A stretch of DNA of 15,599 nt, taken from positions 1 to 15,599 of the forward strand of contig CAYPFV010000071.1 in NCBI GenBank assembly GCA_964410015.1, in the 5' to 3' direction. Below the pieces are notes generated by a model. The model was not told where the DNA came from and searched no databases. It saw nothing but the letters and a program-made list of their open reading frames with translations. Below are positions 7,325 through 14,910 of this stretch, one piece after another (the stretch's first letter is position 1; each line of letters opens with the position of its first letter). This stretch comes from SKVR01 sp964410015. Lineage in GTDB: Bacteria > Bacteroidota > Bacteroidia > Bacteroidales > UBA7960. The translations under genes and the position numbers were made by a program.

Positions 7325-9922
7325 TTAGTTCTGATTTTTGAATACGATTTCATTATCCACTTCATCGATAATGATTCTGCTGTCTTTTTGCACTTTTCCG
7401 GCAAGGATATTTTTGGATAATACATTCAGAACATATTTCTGTATGGCTCTTTTTAATGGACGTGCGCCATACTGAGGATCGAAGCCTGTTTGTGCGATCC
7501 ATCTTTTGGCCTTTTCGGTTATTTCTATCTCCATTCCGTTACCGGAAAGCATCTTTTTCACGTTATCCATTTGTATGCGCACAACATCTGCAATCTGATC
7601 CAGACTTAATGGTTTAAACATGATGATTTCATCAATCCTGTTGAGGAATTCAGGGCGAATGGTTTTTTTCAGCAGCTGCGAAACCTCTGATCTGGTTTTT
7701 TGCCATATTTCTTCTGCATTTTCATCATTGATTTTTTCAAAGCTTTCCTGTATGTAAGTCGATCCAAGGTTGGATGTCATAATGATGATGGTATTTTTGA
7801 AATCAGCAGTTCTGCCTTTGTTGTCTGTTAGTCTTCCTTCATCGAGCACCTGCAGCAGAATGTTGAACACATCGGGGTGGGCTTTTTCAATCTCATCGAG
7901 CAATATAACCGAATACGGTTTTCGGCGTACACTTTCTGTGAGCTGACCACTTTCTTCATAACCAACATATCCGGGAGGCGCCCCAATCAGTCTGGAGACA
8001 GTATGTCTTTCCTGGTATTCCGACATGTCTATTCGAACCATGTTAGATTCGTCGTCGAAAAGAAACTCTGCCAGTGCCCGCGCCAACTCTGTTTTTCCTA
8101 CCCCGGTAGTACCCAAAAAGATAAAGGAACCAATAGGTTTGGATGGATCCTGCAGACCGGCCCGGCTTCTTCTAATGGCATCAGCAACCGCTTCAATAGC
8201 TTCTTGCTGTCCAACAACTCTTTTGTGTATCTGGTCTTCCAGATGAAGCAATTTTTCTCTTTCGCTTTGCAGCATCCTGCTAATGGGTATGCCAGTCCAG
8301 CGCGAAACCACATCAGCAATATCTTCAGCCGTAACTTCCTCTTTGATCAAAGCTTGTGAAGTTTGCATCTCCTGCAGTTTCTGGTTTAACTCCTGCAATT
8401 TTTGTTCTGCCGACTGCAAGTGTCCGTAGCGGATTTCTGCTACTTTTCCATAATTACCACTTCTTTCTGCCTGTTCTGCTTCAAACTTTAGTTCTTCAAT
8501 GGATTTTTTCTGTTGCTGTATGCCGTCAATGATTTCTTTTTCGCTTTTCCACCGGGCTTTGAGGTTGTTGCGTTCTTCATACAAATTGGCTAGTTTTTCA
8601 TTCAAATCCTGCAATTTCACTTCGTCGTGTTCTCTTTTGATGGCTTCTTTTTCAATCTCCAGTTGTCTGATCTTTCTTTCTGCCTCGTCCAGCTCTTCGG
8701 GTACTGAATTCATCTCCAGCCGCATTTTTGCGGCTGCTTCATCGATAAGGTCAATGGCTTTGTCGGGCAAAAAACGATCGGATATGTATCTTTGAGAAAG
8801 ATCAACAGCTGCAACGATGGCTTCATCTTTGATCCTTACCTGGTGGTGTGTTTCATATCTTTCTTTTAATCCTCTTAAAATAGAAACAGCATCTTCGCGG
8901 TCGGGTTCATCTACCATTACAGTCTGGAAACGTCTTTCCAAAGCTTTATCTTTTTCAAAATAGCGTTGATATTCCTTGAGGGTAGTGGCGCCAATGGCGC
9001 GCAATTCGCCCCTGGCAAGTGCGGGTTTGAGTATGTTGGCTGCATCCATGGCACTTTCTCCACCGCCGCCTGCTCCCACCAGTGTATGTATTTCGTCGAT
9101 AAACATTACGATCTCTCCATCCGATGAGATCACCTCTTTGATCACCGATTTCAGCCTTTCTTCAAATTCTCCCTTGTATTTTGCCCCGGCAATCAGTGCG
9201 CCCATGTCGAGGCTATAGATTTTTTTTGATTTCAGATTTTCCGGTACATCTCCATTGATGATGCGGTGTGCAATGCCTTCTGCTATGGCTGTTTTACCCA
9301 CGCCCGGCTCACCAATCAGTATTGGGTTATTCTTGGTACGTCGCGAGAGTATCTGCAAAATTCTTCTGATCTCTTCATCGCGCCCGATTACCGGATCCAG
9401 TTTACCAGATTGTGCCAATTGATTGAGGTTGCGGGCATATTTGTCAAGAGAATTGTAGGTATCTTCTGCCGATGGACTGGTAACCCTTGATCCTTTTCGC
9501 AATTCCTGAATCGAACTCTTCAGATTGCTTTCTGTCAATCCGTTATCTTTAAGCAATTGACCTATATTGTCTTTATTTTTTAACAAGGCGAGCAAAAGAT
9601 GTTCTACGGATACAAATTCATCTCCAAATTCTTTTAAATAGTTGTTGGCATTTTGTAACACTTTTGCTGTTTCTTGCGATAAATAAACCTCACCACCCGT
9701 TACTTTCGGATAAGATTCGACAATTCGATCCAGCACCTGGGTAAAGTTTGCCATATTCACCTGGTTTTTTTTCAGCAAATACGGACTTACGCTGTCGTCG
9801 ACAGTAAGAATCCCTTTGAGCAGGTGCCCGGGTTCTACCGCCTGGTGCTGCAAGGCCATCGCCAGTTGCTGCGCTTTTTGCACTGCTTCCTGCGATTTGG
9901 TTGTAAAATTGTTGATGTTCAT
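7325..9922 (-). CDS. clpB: ATP-dependent chaperone ClpB
   Basis: Hsp100 disaggregase of 865 residues that, with DnaK, extracts and refolds aggregated proteins as a cytoplasmic hexamer. Domains in order: N-domain (1-145); AAA+ domain 1 with Walker A GEPGVGKT (204-211), Walker B VMFIDE (272-277) and pore tyrosine in AKYKGEFEER (about Y249); coiled-coil middle domain (about 405-525), the hallmark separating ClpB from ClpA; AAA+ domain 2 with Walker A GTTGVGKT (604-611), Walker B VILLDE (672-677), pore loop GYVGYEE and sensor-2 GARPLKR (819-825). There is no IGF/IGL ClpP-binding loop, as expected. The frame stays open to 10009, but only with a TTG codon; MNINNFTTKSQEAV at the ATG at 9922 matches the usual N-terminus. 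No CIRCE operator was seen upstream. It ends at a strong terminator and appears to be a single-gene unit. Confidence 0.97.
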   Translation of the reverse strand: MNINNFTTKSQEAVQKAQQLAMALQHQAVEPGHLLKGILTVDDSVSPYLLKKNQVNMANFTQVLDRIVESYPKVTGGEVYLSQETAKVLQNANNYLKEFGDEFVSVEHLLLALLKNKDNIGQLLKDNGLTESNLKSSIQELRKGSRVTSPSAEDTYNSLDKYARNLNQLAQSGKLDPVIGRDEEIRRILQILSRRTKNNPILIGEPGVGKTAIAEGIAHRIINGDVPENLKSKKIYSLDMGALIAGAKYKGEFEERLKSVIKEVISSDGEIVMFIDEIHTLVGAGGGGESAMDAANILKPALARGELRAIGATTLKEYQRYFEKDKALERRFQTVMVDEPDREDAVSILRGLKERYETHHQVRIKDEAIVAAVDLSQRYISDRFLPDKAIDLIDEAAAKMRLEMNSVPEELDEAERKIRQLEIEKEAIKREHDEVKLQDLNEKLANLYEERNNLKARWKSEKEIIDGIQQQKKSIEELKFEAEQAERSGNYGKVAEIRYGHLQSAEQKLQELNQKLQEMQTSQALIKEEVTAEDIADVVSRWTGIPISRMLQSEREKLLHLEDQIHKRVVGQQEAIEAVADAIRRSRAGLQDPSKPIGSFIFLGTTGVGKTELARALAEFLFDDESNMVRIDMSEYQERHTVSRLIGAPPGYVGYEESGQLTESVRRKPYSVILLDEIEKAHPDVFNILLQVLDEGRLTDNKGRTADFKNTIIIMTSNLGSTYIQESFEKINDENAEEIWQKTRSEVSQLLKKTIRPEFLNRIDEIIMFKPLSLDQIADVVRIQMDNVKKMLSGNGMEIEITEKAKRWIAQTGFDPQYGARPLKRAIQKYVLNVLSKNILAGKVQKDSRIIIDEVDNEIVFKNQN

Positions 9923-10207
9923 AATATCTTTTGGTTTTATTGGTTGTACAATTTTTTGTTGATCTTTTTCTGCTGCTTTCTTTGCGCTAAAGGGATGATC
10001 AAATTGCAAACCAGTTCAATTCAGTATGTATAAAAATGCCATTCTGTCGTTTTTCGCCTTGTTGAATGTTAAAATGACAGGGATTGAAGGGTGGGGCAGG
10101 GGAGTTGTTTTTGGTTTGCGGTTTTTATTATTTTGGTAAAAAAACTATTTTTCAGACTTACCCGATTTTTTTCAGAGGTGCTGCCCACATACATTGGTGA
10201 TTATTTT

Positions 10208-10418
10208 ATCTGTTTATGATTTATAACATATTGTCTGTAAATCGATTACGACTTTAATGAGAACCCGGTAATGTCAGCGCTACGCGCCTTTGGGTTCGTT
10301 GGTAGCATTAGATTTCTAACATAATGTCAGCGCTATGCTCTTTGCACTTTGACCAATAATCATGCTCGTGTGTGTTTTAAGCTTCATCATGGCCGGTTTT
10401 ATCTGTTTATAATTTTCC
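10208..10418 (+). repeat. Modular repeat with REP-like core, then linker
   Basis: The element begins with ATCTGTTTATGATTTATAA, a variant of the linker's right end. It contains the 83-bp REP-like block at 10261-10343 (motifs at 10270-10288 and 10323-10340) and ends in a full linker at 10356-10418. The order linker end, REP core, linker matches the arrangement at 1-213, with the cores on opposite sides. The bases between the clpB start and 10207 hold no repeat that I recognise; TGTTAAAATGACA at 10067-10079 is the only short near-palindrome noted there. Confidence 0.75.
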
Positions 10419-10572
10419 ACAATTAATATTAGAACGTTGATGACGCTGATTTTACAGATAATCGCGGATAGAAAAAATCTGCACAAATCCGCTCAATCTG
10501 TGTCATCAGCGTTCCATTTATCTTTATCTTCCTCGTGTGTGTCAATAGTATTGTCATGGTTCGGTTCATCTG
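10419..10572 (+). repeat. Modular repeat with long hairpin core, then linker
   Basis: The core has arms at 10432-10451 and 10495-10514 that are inverted repeats matching at 17 of 20 positions. An inner stem GCGGAT/ATCCGC lies between them. The linker at 10525-10572 follows, ending GGTTCATCTG. The core is closely similar to 14232-14337. The spacing between the CGTGTGTG motifs of the two flanking linkers is 167 bp here and 168 bp at the 14-kb copy. From 10573 to 10700 is a GC-richer stretch with no supported gene; small ORFs crossing it are made of repeat sequence. Confidence 0.8.
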
Positions 10573-10700
10573 ATAAAGTGAGCGCGGAGCCTGGCAACTC
10601 CGGCTGACAGGCAAGGGAAATCCTTTGTGGCCTGATGAAAGGTAAGACCGAAGCACGTTTAATATTCATCATGTTAATGATGTTGTTATAGTCCATTTCA

Positions 10701-12524
10701 TCAAGTTGGTATTTCGCTGAAATGCTCTTTCAGTATTTTGGCTTTGGCAGGTCCGATGGTTTCAACAAGTTCTTGTTCTGTTGCATTTCTGATGCCCTGC
10801 ACCGATTTAAATTTTCTGAGAAGGATGGTGGTGGTTTTATTGCCAATCCCTTTTATATCCTCCAGTTCGGATTTCAAACTTCCTTTTTCTCTTCTTTTGC
10901 GATGGTGTGTAATGCCAAACCGGTGTGCTTCATCGCGCAGATGCTGGATGACCTTTAAAGTCTCTGATTTTTTATCGATATAGATGGGTATGCTGTCTCC
11001 GGGAAAATATATTTCTTCCAGTCTTTTGGCAATGCCAACAATGGAAATTTTACCTCTGAGGTTGAGTTGTTCCAGTGCTGCAACAGCCGAGCTCAACTGC
11101 CCTTTCCCACCATCTATTACAATTAATTGTGGAAGTGTTTTTTCTTCTTCAATCAATCTTTTATATCTCCTGTAAACCACCTCTTCCATAGATGCATAAT
11201 CGTCGGGTCCGGTTACGGTTTTGATAATGTAGTGCCGGTATTCTTTTTTAAAAGGTTTTGCATCTCTGAAAACAACCATGGCTGCTACAGGATAACTACC
11301 CTGGGTGTTGCTGTTATCGAAGCATTCGATGTGCGCGGGTAATTCGGGCAGGTTCAGGTCTTTTTTCATTTGATCGAGAATGCGCAGGGTGTGCCTTCTG
11401 GGATCAACCAACTCTTTTTGTTTGCGCTTTTCCAACCGGTAGTATTTGGCATTTCGCTCCGATAGTTCCAGAAGTTTCTTCTTGTCGCCCCTCAAAGGCA
11501 CTATATAGCGTATCCCGGGCAAACGTGTTTCGGGCTTAAAGGGTACTACTATTTCGGGGGCATGACTTTCAAAACGGTTTCTGATCTCGGTAATGGCTAT
11601 CTCCAGCAATTGTTTGTCGGTTTCTTCCAGTTTCTTTTTCATTTCTAACGTATGCGATTGTATGATGGCGCCATTAACTACCTTCAAAAAATTCACATAA
11701 GCATTTTCAGTGTCTGATATCATTGAAAAAACATCCACGTTGTTTATCGTGGCATTTACCACCATTGATTTTGATTGATATTTTTCGAGCAACTCAATTT
11801 TCTCTTTTATCATTTGTGCTTTTTCAAACTCAAAATTTCGGGCATATTCTTTCATGAGGTTTTTGAGCTGATGCACAACAGTGTGAAGATTGCCTTTGAG
11901 TATTTCGGTGATCTGCTCTATTGTTTTCTGGTAGTCTTCCTGGGTTTGTTTCCCCTCGCAGGGGCCCAGGCAATGGCCCATATGATACTGAAGGCAGACT
12001 TTAAACTTGCCTGCTTTGATGTTGCTTTCGGTTAATTTCAGCCGGCAGGTGCGGTATTGAAACAATTGCCGGATAAGTTCCAGCAGGGTGTTCATCATTT
12101 TCACCGAAGCATATGGGCCAAAATATCTGCTGCCATCGCGAATAACATTGCGGGTGGGAAAGATTCGGGGAAAAGGTTCGTTTTTAATGCAAATCCAGGG
12201 AAAGGTTTTGTCATCTTTGAGCATTACATTGTAGCGTGGCTGATACTTTTTGATCAGGTTGTTTTCCAGCAACAAGGCATCAATCTCGGTATTGACAATA
12301 ATATGGTTGATGGCGCAGATTTTTTTTACCATCACCATTATTTTGCCGGTTTGCGATCCATCGCGGTTAAAATATGAAGCGACCCTTTTTTTCAGGTTCC
12401 TGGCTTTGCCAATGTATATGATCCTTTCCTGATCATCCAGAAACTGATATACTCCCGGACTTTCCGGGAGCGTTTTGAGCATAGGTTTTAATTTTTCAGG
12501 ATTTTGTGCTAAGTTACAAGACAT
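10701..12524 (-). CDS. uvrC: Excinuclease ABC subunit UvrC
   Basis: Dual-incision nuclease of nucleotide excision repair, recruited by UvrB bound at a lesion; 607 residues from the ATG at 12524. Positions below use an upstream TTG at 12536 as residue 1 (611 residues). The GIY-YIG nuclease (about 22-102) has GVYQF and IYIGKARNLKKR and makes the 3' cut. Four cysteines, C164, C181, C189 and C193, match the iron-sulphur site described for UvrC. A UVR (UvrB-binding) segment lies at about 215-252. The C-terminal RNase H-like nuclease (about 375-545) shows ECFDNSN (D407), VIDGGKGQ (D475) and RDEAHRF (H538), for the 5' cut. Helix-hairpin-helix motifs end the protein (about 555-605: IKGIGNKTTTILL and TIGPAKAKILKEHF). 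It is 16 bp downstream of the aminotransferase stop, so probably co-transcribed with it. Confidence 0.96.
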   Translation of the reverse strand: MSCNLAQNPEKLKPMLKTLPESPGVYQFLDDQERIIYIGKARNLKKRVASYFNRDGSQTGKIMVMVKKICAINHIIVNTEIDALLLENNLIKKYQPRYNVMLKDDKTFPWICIKNEPFPRIFPTRNVIRDGSRYFGPYASVKMMNTLLELIRQLFQYRTCRLKLTESNIKAGKFKVCLQYHMGHCLGPCEGKQTQEDYQKTIEQITEILKGNLHTVVHQLKNLMKEYARNFEFEKAQMIKEKIELLEKYQSKSMVVNATINNVDVFSMISDTENAYVNFLKVVNGAIIQSHTLEMKKKLEETDKQLLEIAITEIRNRFESHAPEIVVPFKPETRLPGIRYIVPLRGDKKKLLELSERNAKYYRLEKRKQKELVDPRRHTLRILDQMKKDLNLPELPAHIECFDNSNTQGSYPVAAMVVFRDAKPFKKEYRHYIIKTVTGPDDYASMEEVVYRRYKRLIEEEKTLPQLIVIDGGKGQLSSAVAALEQLNLRGKISIVGIAKRLEEIYFPGDSIPIYIDKKSETLKVIQHLRDEAHRFGITHHRKRREKGSLKSELEDIKGIGNKTTTILLRKFKSVQGIRNATEQELVETIGPAKAKILKEHFSEIPT

Positions 12525-12540
12525 AAAAATTGTCAATGAT

Positions 12541-13881
12541 TTAGGAGGTGATGGGGTGGTGTTGGTGAAATTTCTCTAAACGGTGTTGCAGATCAGGCAA
12601 CTGTTCTCTTCTGACCAGCGATACGCATGCTCTTAATCCTTCTGATCTTTCACTACCCGTAATGGTCAACGATATGGCACTGATACCATAATACACGAAT
12701 TTTTCAATAAGCTCTTCACCTGTCATGCCCGGATATGAGATGGTAAAAAAGAAACCGTCTGCCAGGGGGGCATCTTCATCTTTGTCGTAAACAATCTTAA
12801 ACCCATTTTCGGTAAACATTTTTTTCATGATAGCTGCTTTCTCTCCATATTCTTTTACCGTTTCCCAGAAGTTGAAAGTTTGGTTGTTGGCTGCTCTGAG
12901 CATGGCTGTGAGTGCATATTGTGCAGCATGAGAGGTGCCTGAGCTCAGTGCGTAAACCGAGCCAAACACCATGGCTCTGCCAAACATATCTGAGGAATAA
13001 TACCTGCATAATCCTTCTGCGCGAGATTCAAAAAGAGAATCAGAGATTACCATCATGCCTATGCGCTGACCAGCATAACTGAATAGTTTACTGCTGGAAA
13101 TCAGTAAAATATAATTGTTGCTATATTGCGCAATACTCGGTTGATAAGGTTCCTGACCGGGTTGCGAGAAATCCTGACGGAAATCCATCCCAAAATAGGC
13201 CAAATCTTCGATTACGATGGTATTATATTTTTCGCTCAGTTCGGCAATGATCTTTAACTCCCCTGGGGTGAAACATATCCACGAAGGATTGTTGGGGTTA
13301 GAATAAAGCAATCCGGCTATATTACCTTTTTGCAAATGCGCTTCCAGTTTTTCCCTGAGTTTTTCACCACGATAATTGTAAACATCGAAGCTATCATGTT
13401 TTATTCCCAAAACCTTGCATTGTTGTTTGTGTACCGGAAACCCAGGATCGAGAAACAGGATGGTATCTTTTTGGGCGTGCATGCGTGTAATGGTCATGAA
13501 AGTTGCAAAACTGCCCTGCATGCTGCCTACCGTAGGTATGCACCCTTTGGATGATACCTTTGCATTGATAAAAAGTTTTACAAATCTGGAAATTTCTTCT
13601 TTTAGTGGTTTGATGCCGTCGATATCAGGATATACTGCCGCCACGCCTGCTTTCAGCGCTTCGATTTCAGCTTCCACACCTATGGGTGAAGGAGGCAGGC
13701 CCGGAATACCCATTTCCATTCTTATGTATTGTTGTCCTGTTGCCATTTCGATGTTGTCTATCAGGCGTTTAATCTCCCTTATAGAGGCCTTGCCCACATC
13801 CGAAATGTTTAGCAGTTCGATTTGTTTTTTTACTTCCTGAAAATCAATGGGTGTGTCTTCTTGCATTTTATGTATTTTCAT
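12541..13881 (-). CDS. PLP-dependent class I/II aminotransferase
   Basis: A 446-residue fold-type I PLP enzyme. The Schiff-base lysine is K265 in SSSKLFSYAGQRIG. SNPNNPS (194-200) supplies the cofactor-stacking asparagine region, IEDLAYF (225-231) the aspartate that pairs with the pyridine nitrogen, and GLRACVS (415-421) an arginine in the position that usually binds the substrate carboxylate. The length is somewhat above typical aspartate aminotransferases (about 400) because of the N-terminal extension of roughly 50 residues. The amino-acid substrate cannot be assigned: there is no biosynthetic neighbour. It is the first gene of an apparent operon with uvrC. The start is the ATG at 13881; a second ATG at codon 6 is possible. 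Confidence 0.9.
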   Translation of the reverse strand: MKIHKMQEDTPIDFQEVKKQIELLNISDVGKASIREIKRLIDNIEMATGQQYIRMEMGIPGLPPSPIGVEAEIEALKAGVAAVYPDIDGIKPLKEEISRFVKLFINAKVSSKGCIPTVGSMQGSFATFMTITRMHAQKDTILFLDPGFPVHKQQCKVLGIKHDSFDVYNYRGEKLREKLEAHLQKGNIAGLLYSNPNNPSWICFTPGELKIIAELSEKYNTIVIEDLAYFGMDFRQDFSQPGQEPYQPSIAQYSNNYILLISSSKLFSYAGQRIGMMVISDSLFESRAEGLCRYYSSDMFGRAMVFGSVYALSSGTSHAAQYALTAMLRAANNQTFNFWETVKEYGEKAAIMKKMFTENGFKIVYDKDEDAPLADGFFFTISYPGMTGEELIEKFVYYGISAISLTITGSERSEGLRACVSLVRREQLPDLQHRLEKFHQHHPITS

Positions 13882-13990
13882 GTTTTTAATAAGTGTTTGA
13901 TTTAAGGGATTTTAGAATTCAGGTGAATAGATTCTGTAGGGTTTTGCAAAATACTAATTCTTTATTGATTAAAAAAAAAATTTTGAGGTA

Positions 13991-14386
13991 TGGCGCTACC
14001 ATAATGCCGGCGTTTTGCGCTTCAGGGGGTTGGTGGAGGTTATGTGTTTCTGTCATTTATTTCCATGGTGTTTTTTTTCTGCAAAGATGGTGGTGTGCTT
14101 TAGCAGTGTTGTATTTGCGCCACTGCGCCTTTGCGTGAAATAAAAAAACACTTCAATGGAAAACATCTGTGATCATCCGCTTGCATATCAATAGTATTGG
14201 CATGAGTTGGTTCATCTGTTTATAATTTTCCAAAATTAATAATTAGAACGCTGATAACACTGATTTTACAGATAATCGCTGGTGGAAAAAATCTGTGCAA
14301 ATCCGCTCAATCTGTGTCATCTGTGTTCCATTTACCTTAATCATCCACGTGTGTGTTTTAATCTTAATCATGGATGTTTCATCTTG
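13991..14386 (+). repeat. Modular repeat cluster: REP-like remnant, linker, hairpin core, linker
   Basis: From left to right: AATGCCGGCGTTTTGCGC (14003-14020) is a diverged copy of the REP-like motif. A diverged linker follows at 14171-14231. The hairpin core has arms at 14246-14265 and 14309-14328, and a second linker lies at 14337-14386. This is the same order of modules as at 10208-10572. Between the aminotransferase start and this cluster (13882-13990) I see only AT-rich DNA that should contain its promoter. From 14387 to 14497 nothing is recognised. Confidence 0.75.
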
Positions 14387-14497
14387 TTATTTGGGTTGCG
14401 AGGTCCAAAAAGGGTAAGGTGGGAGTATGGAATAAACAGCAGTGAGTTTTTTCAACTCAACACAGGGCACGTTATAAAATCTAGCATTTTTCCATCG

Positions 14498-14516
14498 GTG
14501 GAATTTATTCTTTGAT
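14498..14516 (+). repeat. Possible decayed CRISPR repeat end
   Basis: GGTGGAATTTATTCTTTGAT and its surroundings match the last 19 bases of the CRISPR repeat at about 16 positions. The other half of a repeat is not recognisable, and the gap to the next repeat (28 bases) is shorter than the 35-39-bp spacers. It may be a relic of an older terminal repeat, or chance. Confidence 0.3.
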
Positions 14517-14544
14517 ACTTACAACTAATAACTTATAACTTACA

Positions 14545-14726
14545 GTCTAAATCCTTGAGTCAACTCTAAAAAGTTTATTATCCACAAATTACACAAATTA
14601 CACAAATTAACACTCATTTATGTCTTTGATTACCAAGCTAATAAGAATTTAATATTTTCACTAATGAATGAAAAATGACTTTTCGGAGCAGACTGATCCT
14701 TGTTTTTGTGGAATTTACTCTCCGAT
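14545..14726 (+). repeat. Outermost CRISPR repeat split by an insertion
   Basis: Positions 14545-14555 (GTCTAAATCCT) are the first 11 bases of the array repeat with one T-to-A change. Positions 14701-14726 are its last 26 bases without a mismatch. Between them lies element copy B plus a second TCCT. Joining the two parts gives exactly 37 bases, the length of the intact repeats. The changed base and the position at the end of the array fit a terminal (trailer-side) repeat. Confidence 0.8.
14556..14696. mobile_element. MITE-like element, copy B, inside a CRISPR repeat
   Basis: A 141-bp element starting TGAGTCAACTCTAAAAAG, with the opposite end at 14679-14696 matching the inverted repeat at 13 of 18 positions. 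A 4-bp direct repeat TCCT flanks it (14552-14555 and 14697-14700). It differs from copy A mainly by one extra 9-bp ACACAAATT unit. It encodes no protein. Confidence 0.78.
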
Positions 14727-14740
14727 AACAATTAAAACAA

Positions 14741-14873
14741 TGAGTCCACTCTGAAAAGTAAATTACCCACAGATTACACAGATTTACACAGATGTTAAAT
14801 ACAGATAATCAATGTGTTTAAAAAAAGAAAATGAACATAGATTTGCCGAAAACAAGTTTTCGGAGTGGACTCA
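14741..14873. mobile_element. MITE-like element, copy C, inside the adjacent CRISPR spacer
   Basis: A 133-bp element with the best-preserved ends of the family: TGAGTCCACTCTGAAAAG at 14741-14758, against an inverted match of 16 of 18 positions at 14856-14873. The interior differs from copies A and B but keeps the ACACAGATT-type tract. It is flanked by ACAA on both sides; the direct repeat can be read as up to 13 bp because the surrounding sequence is a 9-bp tandem repeat (ACAATTAAA). Confidence 0.72.
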
Positions 14874-14910
14874 ACAATTAAAACAATTAAAACAATTAAG
14901 ACAATTAAAA

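Noticed and set aside
7877..8795. Several plus-strand ORFs of 73-160 residues
   Set aside because: They are antisense shadows of clpB, whose domains and motifs are unbroken across the same bases.
9923..10009. N-terminal extension of ClpB to 894 residues
   Set aside because: It needs a TTG start, and the added 29 residues do not resemble ClpB; MNINNFTTKSQ at 9922 is the expected N-terminus.
9923..10207. CIRCE or other known heat-shock operator before clpB
   Set aside because: No TTAGCACTC/GAGTGCTAA pair is present; TGTTAAAATGACA at 10067 is an imperfect short palindrome without known meaning here.
10429..10696. Two overlapping minus-strand ORFs of 75 and 67 residues
   Set aside because: They run through the linker and hairpin core of the modular repeat; the composition follows the repeat and not a protein.
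14679..14726. Homology between the element ends (ACTCCGA) and the CRISPR repeat end (ACTCTCCGAT)
   Set aside because: The shared stretch is only 6-8 bases with a gap and is likely chance; copy A inserted at TTAA without any repeat sequence, so the likeness does not explain targeting.
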